Program-made: the position numbers and the translations under genes
Assembly: GCF_004361855.1 (NCBI RefSeq)
Contig: NZ_SNWQ01000021.1
Span: forward strand, 62,001 to 126,000
DNA: 64,000 bases
Direction of reading: 5' to 3'
Source: Kribbella caucasensis
GTDB lineage: Bacteria > Actinomycetota > Actinomycetes > Propionibacteriales > Kribbellaceae
The notes under the pieces: model-generated
Told to the model about the DNA's origin: nothing
Database searches by the model: none
What the model saw: only the letters and a program-made list of their open reading frames with translations
Shown: positions 28,128 through 37,162 of the stretch, one piece after another
Layout of the letters: each line of letters starts with the position of its first letter
How positions within the stretch are numbered: position 1 is the first letter of the stretch

Positions 28128-29248
28128 CCCGGCTGGACCTGGACGCGCTGATCGACGACCCGGCGACACGCATCGTGGTGACCTGTGGCGCGGGTGGCGT
28201 GGGCAAGACGACGACTGCTGCGGCGCTCGGGTTGCGGGCCGCCGAGCGGGGGCGGAAGGTCGTGGTGCTGACGATCGATCCGGCCCGGCGGCTGGCGCAG
28301 GCGCTCGGGCTGACCGAGCTGGACAACACCCCGCGGGCTGTCGCCGAGGTGGACGGCTCGAACGGCGGCCGGCTGGACGCGATGATGCTGGACATGAAGC
28401 GCACCTTCGACGAGGTGGTGCTCGCGCACGCCACGCCGGAGAAGGCCGAGCAGATCCTGGCGAACCCCTTCTACGTGGCGCTCTCGTCGTCGTTCGCGGG
28501 GACGCAGGAGTACATGGCGATGGAGAAGCTCGGGCAGTTGCACAAGCAGGCCGAGCGATCCGGCGACTGGGATCTGATCGTGGTGGACACCCCGCCGTCG
28601 CGATCCGCGCTGGACTTCCTGGACGCACCCGAGCGGCTGGCGTCGTTGCTGGAGGGGCGGTTCCTTCGGTTGCTGCTGGCTCCGGCCCGCGGACCGCTGC
28701 GGCTGATGTCGGCCGGGGTGAACCTGGCGATGTCGGTGATGAACAAGGTGCTCGGCGCTCAGGTGCTGACGGATGTGCAGACGTTCGCCGCGGCCTTCGA
28801 CACACTCTTCGGCGGATTCCGGGAGCGGGCCGAGCAGACGGTGGCGTTGCTGCGGGAGCCGCACACGGTGTTCCTCGTCGTGGCCGCGCCGCAGAACGAC
28901 GCGCTGCGGGAGGCGTCGTACTTCGCGGAGCGGCTGCGGGAGGAACACATGCCGCTCGCCGGCGTCGTACTGAACCGGGTGACGACGACACACGCACCCG
29001 AACTGTCGGCCGAACGGTCCCTCGCGGCGGCCGAGAAGCTCGAGGAGGGGGAGACCTCGGACCTGACCGCCGCCGTACTGCGGTTGCACGCCGACCGGAT
29101 GCAGCAGGTGGTCGGCGACAACAAACGCGCCGACCGGTTCCGCCGCGGCCACCGCGCGATCGCCACGGTCGACGTGCCGGCCCTCCCCGACGACGTCCAC
29201 GACCTCACCGGCCTGCGCACGATCGGAAAGCTGCTCGTTTCACCCTGA
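28124..29248 (+). CDS. Get3/ArsA-like ATPase, second subunit (Rv3680-like)
   Basis: 374 residues. Walker A reads CGAGGVGKTTTAA: the intermonomer signature lysine of the GKGGxGKT motif is Ala here. Other parts are intact: LTIDPARRLAQALG (the ArsA/Get3 DPA region) and VVDTPPSRSALDFLD (switch II). This asymmetry suggests that the first subunit supplies the trans lysine in a heterodimer. The gene is translationally coupled to the first subunit. Confidence 0.9.
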   Translation: MTRLDLDALIDDPATRIVVTCGAGGVGKTTTAAALGLRAAERGRKVVVLTIDPARRLAQALGLTELDNTPRAVAEVDGSNGGRLDAMMLDMKRTFDEVVLAHATPEKAEQILANPFYVALSSSFAGTQEYMAMEKLGQLHKQAERSGDWDLIVVDTPPSRSALDFLDAPERLASLLEGRFLRLLLAPARGPLRLMSAGVNLAMSVMNKVLGAQVLTDVQTFAAAFDTLFGGFRERAEQTVALLREPHTVFLVVAAPQNDALREASYFAERLREEHMPLAGVVLNRVTTTHAPELSAERSLAAAEKLEEGETSDLTAAVLRLHADRMQQVVGDNKRADRFRRGHRAIATVDVPALPDDVHDLTGLRTIGKLLVSP

Positions 29249-29292
29249 GCGAACGTCCGCCGGTCCGGGGAATGAAGCGGAGGCTCCCTTCG

Positions 29293-29313
29293 GTTGAGCC
29301 TGTCAGACTCAAT
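29293..29313 (+). promoter_or_regulatory. HAIR element (HspR site) upstream of lon
   Basis: GTTGAGC-N7-ACTCAAT matches the HspR-associated inverted repeat CTTGAGT-N7-ACTCAAG except at three peripheral positions, keeping TTGAG and ACTCAA. It lies 23 bases before the lon GTG. lon is a known HspR target in Streptomyces. No hspR is in this window. Confidence 0.65.
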
Positions 29314-29336
29314 CTTCGGACAGAGGGTGTGACAGC

Positions 29337-31688
29337 GTGACTGAGACGTTGAATCTTCCTGTACTGCCGCTCGACGACGTCGTGGTCCTGCCTGGAATGG
29401 TCGTGCCCGTGCGGCTGGCCGACACCGAGGCGCGCGCGGCGATCGACGCGGCGCAGGCCTCCGGCCAGGACCAGGTGTTGCTGGTACCGCGGCTGGACGG
29501 GAAATATGCGAAGGCCGGGACGCTCGGTGAGATCGAGCAGATCGGCCGGCTGCCGGGCGGTGCCCAGGCGGCCGTGATCCGGGGTACCGCCCGGGTCCTG
29601 ATCGGGGCCGGCACGACCGGTCCGGGGGCCGCGCTCTGGGTGGGCGCGACCGTTCTCGACGAGATCACCGACGCCCGGTCGGCGGAGCTCGCCCGGGAGT
29701 ACAAGTCGCTGGTGACTTCGGTGCTGGAGCGCCGTGGCGCCTATCAGGTGATCGATTCGGTGCGGCAGGTGAACGCCCCCGCCGAGCTGTCCGACCTGGC
29801 CGGCTACGCGTCGTACCTGAGCAACGAGCAGAAGTCCTGGCTGCTGGAGAACGCGGACGTCTCCGAGCGGCTGACCAAGCTGATCGGCTGGGTGAAGGAC
29901 CACCTGGCCGAGCTCGAGGTCTCCGAGACGATCCAGAAGGACGTCCAGGAAGGCATGGAGAAGCAGCAGCGGGAGTTCCTGCTGCGCCAGCAGATGGCCG
30001 CGATCCGCAAGGAACTGGCCGAGCTGGACGGCAAGGCCGAGTCCGAGGAAGAGGATTACCGGGCCCGCGTCGAGGCCGCCGACCTGCCGGAGCACGTCAA
30101 GAAGGCCGCGCTCGCCGAGGTCGACAAGCTCGAGCGGACCGCTGAGCAGTCCCCCGAGGTCGGCTGGATCCGGACCTGGCTGGACACCGTCCTTGAGTTG
30201 CCGTGGACCGAGCGGACCGAGGACAACTACGACATCCGCGAGGCCCGGTCCGTACTGGACGCGGACCACGCCGGCCTGGACGACGTGAAGGAACGCATCA
30301 CCGAGTACCTGGCCGTACGCCGCCGTCGGGCGGACCGTGGTCTGGGCGTGGTCGGTGGACGCCGAAGTGGCGCAGTACTGGCGCTTGTGGGTCCTCCCGG
30401 TGTGGGTAAGACCTCGCTGGGTGAGTCCGTGGCTCGTGCGATGGGTCGGAAGTTCGTCCGGGTCGCGCTGGGCGGTGTGCGGGACGAGGCCGAGATCCGC
30501 GGTCACCGGCGGACGTACGTCGGGGCGCTGCCCGGGCGGATCGTTCGGGCGATCACGGAAGCGGGTTCGATGAACCCCGTCGTACTGCTGGACGAGATCG
30601 ACAAGGTGGGCGCGGACTACCGGGGCGACCCGACCGCGGCGCTGCTGGAGGTCCTCGACCCGGCCCAGAACCACACCTTCCGGGACCACTACCTGGAGGT
30701 CGAGCTGGACCTGTCCGACGTGGTGTTCCTGGCGACGGCGAACGTGCTCGACTCGATCCCGGCTCCGCTGCTCGACCGGATGGAACTGGTTCAGCTGGAC
30801 GGATACACCGAGGACGAGAAGGTCACCATCGCTCGCGACCACCTGCTCCCCCGGCAACTGGAACGCGCCGGGCTGACCACCGACGAGGTGGCGATCGACG
30901 ACTCGGCACTGCGGTTGCTGGCCGGCGAGTACACCCGTGAGGCCGGCGTACGGCAGCTGGAGCGGTCGATCGCTCGCGTACTGCGGAAGGTCACCGCGCG
31001 GCTCGCGTTGGGCGAAGACGTCGGCAACCTGGCGATCGGTGCTGGCGAGTTGAAGAGCTACCTGGGTTCACCGAAGTTCACGCCGGAGTCGGCGGAGCGT
31101 ACTGCGCTGCCGGGTGTGGCGACTGGTCTCGCGGTGACGGGCGCCGGTGGTGATGTGCTCTTCGTCGAGGCGTCGCTGGCGGACAAGGAGACGGGCCCGA
31201 CCGGAGTCACGTTGACGGGACAGCTCGGCGACGTGATGAAGGAGTCGGCGCAGATCGCCCTGTCGTACCTGCGCTCGCACGGTGCGGAGCTGGGTCTGCC
31301 GGTCGGCGACCTGGCCGAGCGGAACGCACACATCCACGTGCCGGCCGGTGCTGTCCCGAAGGACGGGCCGTCGGCGGGTGTGACGATGACGACCGCGCTG
31401 GCGTCGCTGCTATCCGGACGGCCGGTCCGTTCGGAGGTCGCGATGACCGGTGAGGTGTCGCTGACCGGGCGGGTGCTCCCGATCGGTGGGGTGAAGCAGA
31501 AACTGCTCGCCGCGCACCGGGCCGGGCTGACCACGATCCTGATCCCGAAGCGGAACGAGCCGGATCTGGAGGACGTGCCGGAGTCGGTGCTGGCCGAGCT
31601 GACTGTCCACCCGGTGAGCGACGTCCGGCAGGTGCTCGACCTGGCGCTGGAACCAGCTCAGGTCGACGCCAGGCAGTTCGCCGCCTGA
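29337..31688 (+). CDS. lon: ATP-dependent protease Lon
   Basis: 783 residues, full length. LON substrate-binding domain (residues 6-195), coiled coil (200-255), AAA+ module with Walker A VGPPGVGKTS and LLDEIDKVG, and the protease domain with Ser679 in PKDGPSAG and the catalytic Lys in GGVKQK about 41 residues later. It degrades damaged and regulatory proteins. GTG start at 29337. The HAIR element upstream indicates heat-shock control. In mycobacteria this slot between the ATPase pair and ponA2 holds whiB4. Confidence 0.96.
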   Translation: MTETLNLPVLPLDDVVVLPGMVVPVRLADTEARAAIDAAQASGQDQVLLVPRLDGKYAKAGTLGEIEQIGRLPGGAQAAVIRGTARVLIGAGTTGPGAALWVGATVLDEITDARSAELAREYKSLVTSVLERRGAYQVIDSVRQVNAPAELSDLAGYASYLSNEQKSWLLENADVSERLTKLIGWVKDHLAELEVSETIQKDVQEGMEKQQREFLLRQQMAAIRKELAELDGKAESEEEDYRARVEAADLPEHVKKAALAEVDKLERTAEQSPEVGWIRTWLDTVLELPWTERTEDNYDIREARSVLDADHAGLDDVKERITEYLAVRRRRADRGLGVVGGRRSGAVLALVGPPGVGKTSLGESVARAMGRKFVRVALGGVRDEAEIRGHRRTYVGALPGRIVRAITEAGSMNPVVLLDEIDKVGADYRGDPTAALLEVLDPAQNHTFRDHYLEVELDLSDVVFLATANVLDSIPAPLLDRMELVQLDGYTEDEKVTIARDHLLPRQLERAGLTTDEVAIDDSALRLLAGEYTREAGVRQLERSIARVLRKVTARLALGEDVGNLAIGAGELKSYLGSPKFTPESAERTALPGVATGLAVTGAGGDVLFVEASLADKETGPTGVTLTGQLGDVMKESAQIALSYLRSHGAELGLPVGDLAERNAHIHVPAGAVPKDGPSAGVTMTTALASLLSGRPVRSEVAMTGEVSLTGRVLPIGGVKQKLLAAHRAGLTTILIPKRNEPDLEDVPESVLAELTVHPVSDVRQVLDLALEPAQVDARQFAA

Positions 31689-31696
31689 CCTCGTCC

Positions 31697-31739
31697 ACGG
31701 CCGGCGGATCCCCTGTCTCAAAAGGGGTCCGCCGGCCGT
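31697..31739 (+). terminator. Terminator after lon
   Basis: ACGGCCGGCGGA-T-CCCC pairs with GGGGTCCGCCGGCCGT, a 16-base stem with one bulged T and a 10-base loop. It begins 8 bases after the lon stop and is followed by CCTACTTTT. Confidence 0.85.
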
Positions 31740-31827
31740 CCTACTTTTGGATGAAATCTGCCGGCCGCAGCCCGCCACAGACCCGCAGTACAGGCCTCCC
31801 TGACGCCTGAAACGACGCTCAGGTTGA

Positions 31828-31843
31828 CGTGAGGTAGATCACA
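31828..31843 (+). promoter_or_regulatory. Crp-type site upstream of ponA2
   Basis: CGTGA-GGTAGA-TCACA matches TGTGA-N6-TCACA at nine of ten arm positions. It lies 45 bases before the ponA2 ATG. Crp is encoded at 23625. Confidence 0.5.
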
Positions 31844-31887
31844 TCTGTGACCGCGGCGTGGCTCTGCGATCACGTAGGCTCTCCCCC

Positions 31888-34278
31888 ATGCGCGTGAGGG
31901 AGAGGGACGATCGGGGCGTCGTCCAGTCGGTGGTTCTGTTCTTGGGAGTGAGCGTGCTGTCCGGCGCGCTGGCGGCCGGTCTGGCGATCCCGTTCGCGGG
32001 ACTGGCCGGCTACGGCACCGAGAAGACTTCGGAGACCCTGCAGGATCTGCCGCAGGAGCTGAAGACCGAGCCGCTGGCGGTGAAGAGCCGCATCCTGGCC
32101 GCCGACGGCTCGCTGGTCGCCAACCTGTACGAGCAGAACCGCGTCCCGGTGAAGCTGGATCAGATCAACCCGATCATGCGCAAGGCGATCGTCGCGATCG
32201 AGGACGACCGGTACTACGAGCACGGCGCCCTGGACGCGAAGGGCACCCTGCGCGCCCTGATCCGCAACCAGAGCCAGGGCGACGTGCAGCAGGGTGGATC
32301 GAGCATCACCCAGCAGTACGTGAAGATGAGCCTGATCGAGAAGGCGCGCACCGAGGAGGAGGTCAAGGCGGCCACCGCCGAGACCTACGAGCGCAAGATC
32401 GCCGAACTCCGCTACGCCGTGGCGGTGGAGAAGGAGTTCTCCAAGGACGAGATCCTGGAGAAGTACCTGAACCTGGCCAACTTCGGCGACGGCGCGTACG
32501 GCGTCGAGGCCGCGGCCCGGCACTACTTCTCGACCACTGCCGCGAAGCTGAATCTGGCGCAGGCCGCGACCCTGGCCGGCCTGGTGAAGAACCCGACCGG
32601 GTACGACCCGACCAACAACATGAAGCGGGCCAAGGACCGCCGCGACGTGGTGCTCCGCCGGATGCAGGAGCTGAACGTGATCACGGCCAAGCAGGCCACG
32701 GACGCGATCAAGACTCCGGTGATCGACCCGAAGAAGGTCAACAAGGTCCCGAACGGCTGCGCCAACTCCCGCTACCCGTTCTACTGCGAGTACGTCGTCT
32801 CCCAGCTGCTCAAGAACAGCGCGTTCGGCCGGGACGCGAAGAGCCGCGAGCACTACATCAAGACCGCCGGCATCACCGTGAAGACATCCCTCGACCCGAA
32901 GATCCAGGCGGCCGCGCAGGCGTCGATCAACGAGCACTCCCGCGCGAACGACCAGGCGATCGCGGCCATCACGATCGTCGAGCCGGGAACCGGGCTGGTG
33001 AAGGCGATGGTGCAGAGCCGGCCGTACGGCAGCGGCAGGTTCCAGACCGCCTACAACTACAACGTCGAGAAGTCGTACGCCGGTGGGTACGGCGGCTTCC
33101 AGAACGGTTCGACGATGAAGGCCTTCACGATCGCCGCCGCGATCCAGAAGGGCTTCCCGCTGAACCACCGGATCATGTCGCCGCGCACGATCGACCTGAC
33201 CCGGAAGAAGTTCAGCACCTGTTCCGGCACGACGCAGTCCTTCGACACCTACCGGCCGAGCAACTCGACCGCGGCGCAGGGCGATCTGACCATGATCGAC
33301 GCCGCCCGCGCCTCGACGAACACCTACTTCCTGCAGCTTTCGCAGCAGACCGGACTGTGCTCGATCGCGACGATCGCGGCCGGCCTGGGGATGTACGACG
33401 CCCAGCAGGAGAAGCCGCTCGAGCAGGTCGTCTCGATGACCCTGGGCGTCGGCTACGTGACGCCGCTGATGATGGCGAACGCGTACGCCACCTTCGCCGC
33501 CCGCGGCAAGTACTGCACGCCGCTGGTGGTGACCGCGGTGAACGGCGCGGCCGGCAAGCCGATCGCGACTCCCGGGATCAGCTGCAAGCAGGCGCTCAGC
33601 CCGCCGGTCGCCGACGGTGTGAACCGGGTCCTGCACGAGGTGATGGAGCCGGGCGGTACCGGTGCCCGGTTGAAGTTCGGCCCGAGCGACCTGGCCGGCA
33701 AGACCGGAACGATCAACGCCAACAAGGCCGTGTGGTTCGTCGGCTACTCGAACCGGCTCGCCGCCGCCTCGGTGGTCGCCGACGCCACTCTGCCGTACAC
33801 GAACCTGATCAACCAGACGCTCGACGGCAAGAAGATGAACGACGCGTCCGGTTCGGGCACCGCCGGTCCGCTCTGGGAGACCGCGATGCGGAACGCGCTG
33901 AAGGGCATGCCGGAGACCCACTTCGTTGCCCCCAGCGACAAGACCATCCGCGGTGACGTCAAGGACATCCCGTTCGTCACCGGCATGAGCCCGCAGGACG
34001 CCATCAACCGGATCCAGCAGGCCGGCTTCACCGCCCAGGTCGCGCCGGGCATGGTCGATTCAGAGGAAGCCGCCGGCACCGTCGCCTACACCAGTCCGCG
34101 ACGCCGCGACGGCGCTCCCGAGGGCTCGATGATCACCATCTACATCTCCAACGGCTCCAAGGGTCAGCCCCAGATCCCGAAGCCGCCGACCCCCGGCAAA
34201 CCCACGATCACCATCCCGACGACCAACCCGGCCTGCCCGCCCTGGCACCCGAAGTACCCCAACTGCAACCGCCGCTAG
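31888..34278 (+). CDS. ponA2: Bifunctional class A penicillin-binding protein with PASTA domain (PonA2-like)
   Basis: 796 residues. Short cytoplasmic head, one membrane anchor (about residues 13-35), GT51 transglycosylase with Glu105 in AIEDDRYYEHGALD, transpeptidase with Ser408 in GSTMK, STN and KTGT, then a PASTA domain (about 695-755) and a Pro-rich tail. It polymerises and cross-links peptidoglycan outside the membrane. ATG 31888 is chosen over an upstream frame from 31858. Its stop shares CTAG with the convergent yqeY-like gene. Corresponds to Rv3682. Confidence 0.94.
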   Translation: MRVRERDDRGVVQSVVLFLGVSVLSGALAAGLAIPFAGLAGYGTEKTSETLQDLPQELKTEPLAVKSRILAADGSLVANLYEQNRVPVKLDQINPIMRKAIVAIEDDRYYEHGALDAKGTLRALIRNQSQGDVQQGGSSITQQYVKMSLIEKARTEEEVKAATAETYERKIAELRYAVAVEKEFSKDEILEKYLNLANFGDGAYGVEAAARHYFSTTAAKLNLAQAATLAGLVKNPTGYDPTNNMKRAKDRRDVVLRRMQELNVITAKQATDAIKTPVIDPKKVNKVPNGCANSRYPFYCEYVVSQLLKNSAFGRDAKSREHYIKTAGITVKTSLDPKIQAAAQASINEHSRANDQAIAAITIVEPGTGLVKAMVQSRPYGSGRFQTAYNYNVEKSYAGGYGGFQNGSTMKAFTIAAAIQKGFPLNHRIMSPRTIDLTRKKFSTCSGTTQSFDTYRPSNSTAAQGDLTMIDAARASTNTYFLQLSQQTGLCSIATIAAGLGMYDAQQEKPLEQVVSMTLGVGYVTPLMMANAYATFAARGKYCTPLVVTAVNGAAGKPIATPGISCKQALSPPVADGVNRVLHEVMEPGGTGARLKFGPSDLAGKTGTINANKAVWFVGYSNRLAAASVVADATLPYTNLINQTLDGKKMNDASGSGTAGPLWETAMRNALKGMPETHFVAPSDKTIRGDVKDIPFVTGMSPQDAINRIQQAGFTAQVAPGMVDSEEAAGTVAYTSPRRRDGAPEGSMITIYISNGSKGQPQIPKPPTPGKPTITIPTTNPACPPWHPKYPNCNRR

Positions 34279-34742
34279 GCGCCTAGTTGGCGCTTGACTT
34301 CAGCGGAGACGGCGCCGCCGTCGGCTTTGCCTTTGACCTTGGGCTGGAGGGCGCCCATCACCTTGCCGATGCCGCGCGGGCCCAGTTCGGCAGCGCCGGT
34401 GGCGGCGATGGTCTCGGTGACCAGGGCGGCGATCTCCTCGGCGGTGAGCTGCTCGGGGAGGTACTCGGCCAGGATGTCCGCCTCGGCCTGCTCCTTGTCG
34501 GCCAGTTCCTCCCGGCCGGCCTCGCGGTAGGCGGTAACGGACTCGCGCCGCTTCTTCGCCTCGGAGGTGAGCACGTCGAGCACCTCGGCGTCGGACAGCT
34601 CCCGGGCCTCCTTACCGGCCACTTCCGCTTTGGTGACGGCGGTGAGCGCCATCCGCAGGGTCGACTTGCGGATGTCGTCACGGGCCTTGAGGGCGGCGGT
34701 CATGTCGTCGTGCAGGCGCTGCTTCAGCTCGGAGTTGGACAT
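34275..34742 (-). CDS. GatB/YqeY-family protein
   Basis: 155 residues. The family's N-terminal helix (LKQRLHDDMTAALKARD...STLRMALTAV) and the C-terminal GatB-like tail (GIGKVMGALQPKVKGKADG) are clear. This domain resembles the tail of the GatB amidotransferase subunit; the free-standing form's function is not established. ATG 34742 is used; a GTG two codons upstream is possible. Divergent from the metallophosphoesterase, 26 bases away. Confidence 0.92.
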   Translation of the reverse strand: MSNSELKQRLHDDMTAALKARDDIRKSTLRMALTAVTKAEVAGKEARELSDAEVLDVLTSEAKKRRESVTAYREAGREELADKEQAEADILAEYLPEQLTAEEIAALVTETIAATGAAELGPRGIGKVMGALQPKVKGKADGGAVSAEVKRQLGA

Positions 34743-34768
34743 GCCCACGATTGTGGCAGGCTGGTGAA

Positions 34769-35728
34769 ATGAGTTTCTCCGGGCTTGCCCATACGGGTCT
34801 TAGGACCGCTGCCGTCGTCGGTGCGGTTGGTGCTGCCTGCGTTGGGTACGCGGCGGCGATCGAGGTGCGGTGGTTCACGTTGCGCCGGTTCACCGTGCCG
34901 GTGCTGCCGCCGGGCGCGGAGCCGGTGAAGGTGCTGCACGTGTCCGACCTGCACCTGATGCCCAAGCAGGAGAAGAAGATCCGCTGGGTGAGCGATCTGG
35001 CTGCGCTCGAGCCCGACCTGGTGGTGAACACCGGCGACAACCTCGCCCACCCGGATTCGGTGCTCCCCCTGCTCCGCGCGCACGGCCCGCTGCTCGACCT
35101 GCCCGGCGTCTTCGTCTTCGGCTCGAACGACTACTGGAAGCCGCACTTCAAGAACCCGGCGAACTACCTGCTCCCACCCCAGAAGCAGCGGCACAAACCC
35201 CACGGCCCGGATCTCCCGTACGAGGAACTGCGCCGCGCCTTCACCGATGCCGGCTGGGCCGACCTGAACAACGCGAAGACCACCCTCAAGGTCAACGGTC
35301 TGCGGCTGGACTTCACCGGCACCGACGACCCACACATCAGACGCGACCGGTACGACGAGGTCGCGGGCGAGGTGGATCCCGCCGCCGACCTGTCGATCGG
35401 GGTCACCCATGCGCCGTACCAGCGGGTGCTGAACGCGTTCGTCGGCGACGGGTATCCGTTGGTGCTGGCCGGGCACACCCATGGCGGGCAGCTCGCAGTT
35501 CCTGTGTACGGCGCACTGGTGACGAACTGCGATCTGGACACGTCCCGGGTGAAGGGCCTGAGCACCTGGGGCTACGAGGGCCGTCAGGCGACCATGCACG
35601 TGTCGGCCGGGCTCGGCACCTCGCCGTATGCGCCGGTCCGGTTCGCCTGCCGGCCGGAGGCGACATTGCTCACGTTGGTTCCGCGGATTAACCCGATTTC
35701 GTCCGAGCCAAGGGCACATGTAAGCTAA
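34769..35728 (+). CDS. Membrane-anchored metallophosphoesterase (Rv3683-like)
   Basis: 319 residues. One N-terminal hydrophobic segment (residues 8-31), then a calcineurin-like fold with the metal motifs DLHL, NTGDN, GSNDYW (GNHE-type, with Asn/Asp), THAPYQ and AGHTHGGQ. It resembles YkuE/Rv3683-type membrane phosphoesterases; substrate unknown. It closes the mycobacteria-like block and precedes tRNA-Pro by 9 bases, with no terminator between them, so read-through into the tRNA is possible. Confidence 0.9.
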   Translation: MSFSGLAHTGLRTAAVVGAVGAACVGYAAAIEVRWFTLRRFTVPVLPPGAEPVKVLHVSDLHLMPKQEKKIRWVSDLAALEPDLVVNTGDNLAHPDSVLPLLRAHGPLLDLPGVFVFGSNDYWKPHFKNPANYLLPPQKQRHKPHGPDLPYEELRRAFTDAGWADLNNAKTTLKVNGLRLDFTGTDDPHIRRDRYDEVAGEVDPAADLSIGVTHAPYQRVLNAFVGDGYPLVLAGHTHGGQLAVPVYGALVTNCDLDTSRVKGLSTWGYEGRQATMHVSAGLGTSPYAPVRFACRPEATLLTLVPRINPISSEPRAHVS

Positions 35729-35737
35729 CTCCGGCTT

Positions 35738-35811
35738 CGGGCTGTGGCGCAGTTTGGTAGCGCGCGTCGTTCGGGACGACGAGGTCGCAGGTTCAAATCC
35801 TGTCAGCCCGA
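35738..35811 (+). tRNA. tRNA-Pro (anticodon CGG)
   Basis: 74 bases fold as a cloverleaf: acceptor CGGGCTG/CAGCCCG with discriminator A, D arm GCGC...GCGC, anticodon arm CGTCG-TTCGGGA-CGACG with anticodon CGG, and T arm GCAGG-TTCAAAT-CCTGT. CCA is not encoded. The last 12 bases belong to the 17-bp duplication created by the adjacent IS element, so the mature tRNA is intact. Confidence 0.95.
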
Positions 35812-35816
35812 CAGAT
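35800..35816 (+). repeat. Target-site duplication, left copy
   Basis: CTGTCAGCCCGACAGAT, repeated exactly at 37146-37162, flanks the IS481-like element directly on the left. The sequence is itself a dyad (CTGTC-AGCCC-GACAG) made of the tRNA 3' end plus CAG. Confidence 0.85.
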
Positions 35817-35839
35817 TGTGATGTCTCAGGACATCGCGG

Positions 35840-35872
35840 ACGGCCGAACCCAATAGATGTGGGTTCGGCCGT
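35840..35872 (+). terminator. IS-borne terminator facing the tRNA
   Basis: ACGGCCGAACCC / GGGTTCGGCCGT is a perfect 12-base stem with a 9-base loop followed by CCTTGGTTTTT. It lies just inside the left IS end and would stop transcription coming from tRNA-Pro; on the other strand it follows the transposase stop. Confidence 0.75.
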
Positions 35873-35881
35873 CCTTGGTTT

Positions 35882-37044
35882 TTAGCGGGTGGGGCCTGGT
35901 GGTCTGCCGGTGCCTTGGTAGCGGTGGGTTGTGTCGAGGACCAGTTCGCGGAGGAGTTCTCCGGTGGCGGCGTCGATGATGCGGATGTCGAGGTCTTGGA
36001 CGAGGACGATGACGCGGGTTCGGGCGTGGGTTCGGCCGATGCCGATGGAGTAGAGCGTCCCGCCGTGGCGCAGGGTGATCTTGCCGGACTTGTCGATGCG
36101 GTCGTGCCGGATCCGGTCGTGGGTGTCGTCGGTGCGGTCGCCGGGGGTGGCCTTGGGTCGGCTGGTGTAGATCGTGGCCGGGGTGGCCCGGTGGGGCAGG
36201 GACCGGTGTGGCCGTCGCTGGTTGTACTCCTCGGTGAAGCGGTCGAGCAGGGCCTGGAGGTCGGCGATGGTCGCGGGCTGGTCGGGTTGGGCGCGGAGCC
36301 ACTTCTTCATGGTCTGCTGGAAGCGTTCGACCTTGCCCTGGGTCTGGGGGTGCCAGGGGCGGCCGTTCTTCTGGTCCACGCCCAGTCGGCGGAGCTCGGT
36401 CTCGAGCTGGTTGCGGCCTCCTTTGCCGCCGGCCAGACGGGTGGTGAACACCATCCCGTTGTCGGTGAGGGTGGAGGCCGGGATGCCGTGGGTGGCAACG
36501 GTTCTGCGGAACTCGGTGAGCACGATCGAGCTGGTGACTCGGTGGTGGGCGGTGATGCGTAGTGCGTAGCGGGTGCAGTCGTCGAGCCAGGTCAGGATCT
36601 CGGTGTCGGCGCCGGGTCGGCCGTCGGGTCGGGTGAGCCGGTAGTGGGTGAAGTCGGACTGCCAGCACTCGTTGGGCATCGAGGCTTCGAAGCGGATGTA
36701 GGACGACTTCGGCCGCTTCTTCGGTTCTGGAGTGACCATGCCGCGGGCGGTGAGATGTCGGGCCACGGTGGCCCGCGACACGGTGATGTCGTGGTGGTGG
36801 GCCAGGTGCCAGGTGATCGTCTCCGGGCCGGCGTCCAGGCCCTGGTCGGCCAGTTCCTTGCGGAGCCGCACGATAAGGTCCACGACCTCTACGGGCGTCG
36901 CGTTCGGGTTGGAGGCGGGCCGTCGGGAGCGTGGATCGAAGACCGCGTCGCCCACGAGGTTGAGACGCCGTAGGTCGCGGCGACCTCCCGGACAGGACGG
37001 TTCTCGACCACCATCGCGGTGATCAGCAATCTATTCGATGTCAT
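35882..37044 (-). pseudogene. IS481 transposase, frameshifted near the N-terminus
   Basis: The N-terminal piece (start ATG 37044, MTSNRLLITAMVVENRPVRE..., up to VSTSW) and the remainder (from 36955, GDAVFDPRSRRPASN...) are in different frames. Comparison with the usual IS481 N-terminus implies loss of about 13-14 codons of the helix-turn-helix (the VYELVARYRAEG-like part) at the junction. The rest is intact: DDE residues in CWQSDFTHY, LTDNGMVF and GKVERFQQ. A shortened product from GTG 36955 would have the catalytic core but lack most of the first DNA-binding domain. Confidence 0.85.
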
Positions 37045-37145
37045 GACCGCACGCTCAGCGCGGGCGGCACTTCATCCCGGGATCTCCGGAGACATCAGTC
37101 CGGCATGTCGTGAGACACGTGTCCGGGATGTCGTGAACCAGAACA

Positions 37146-37162
37146 CTGTCAGCCCGACAGAT
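37146..37162 (+). repeat. Target-site duplication, right copy
   Basis: Exact copy of 35800-35816. It carries the last 12 bases of tRNA-Pro and is continuous with the tRNA's original downstream hairpin. Confidence 0.85.

Larger units (their letters stand above)
35817..37145 (-). mobile_element. IS481-family insertion sequence in the tRNA-Pro 3' end
   Basis: 1329 bases. The ends are imperfect inverted repeats beginning TGT: TGTGATGTCTCAGGACATC on the left and the complement of the right end, TGTTCTGGTTCACGACATC (19 of 25 positions identical over the full repeat). The right end carries a further copy of the GACAT-CCGGAC unit. A single decayed transposase gene fills the element. A 17-bp direct repeat flanks it. 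The element separates tRNA-Pro from its hairpin terminator at 37162. Confidence 0.85.
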
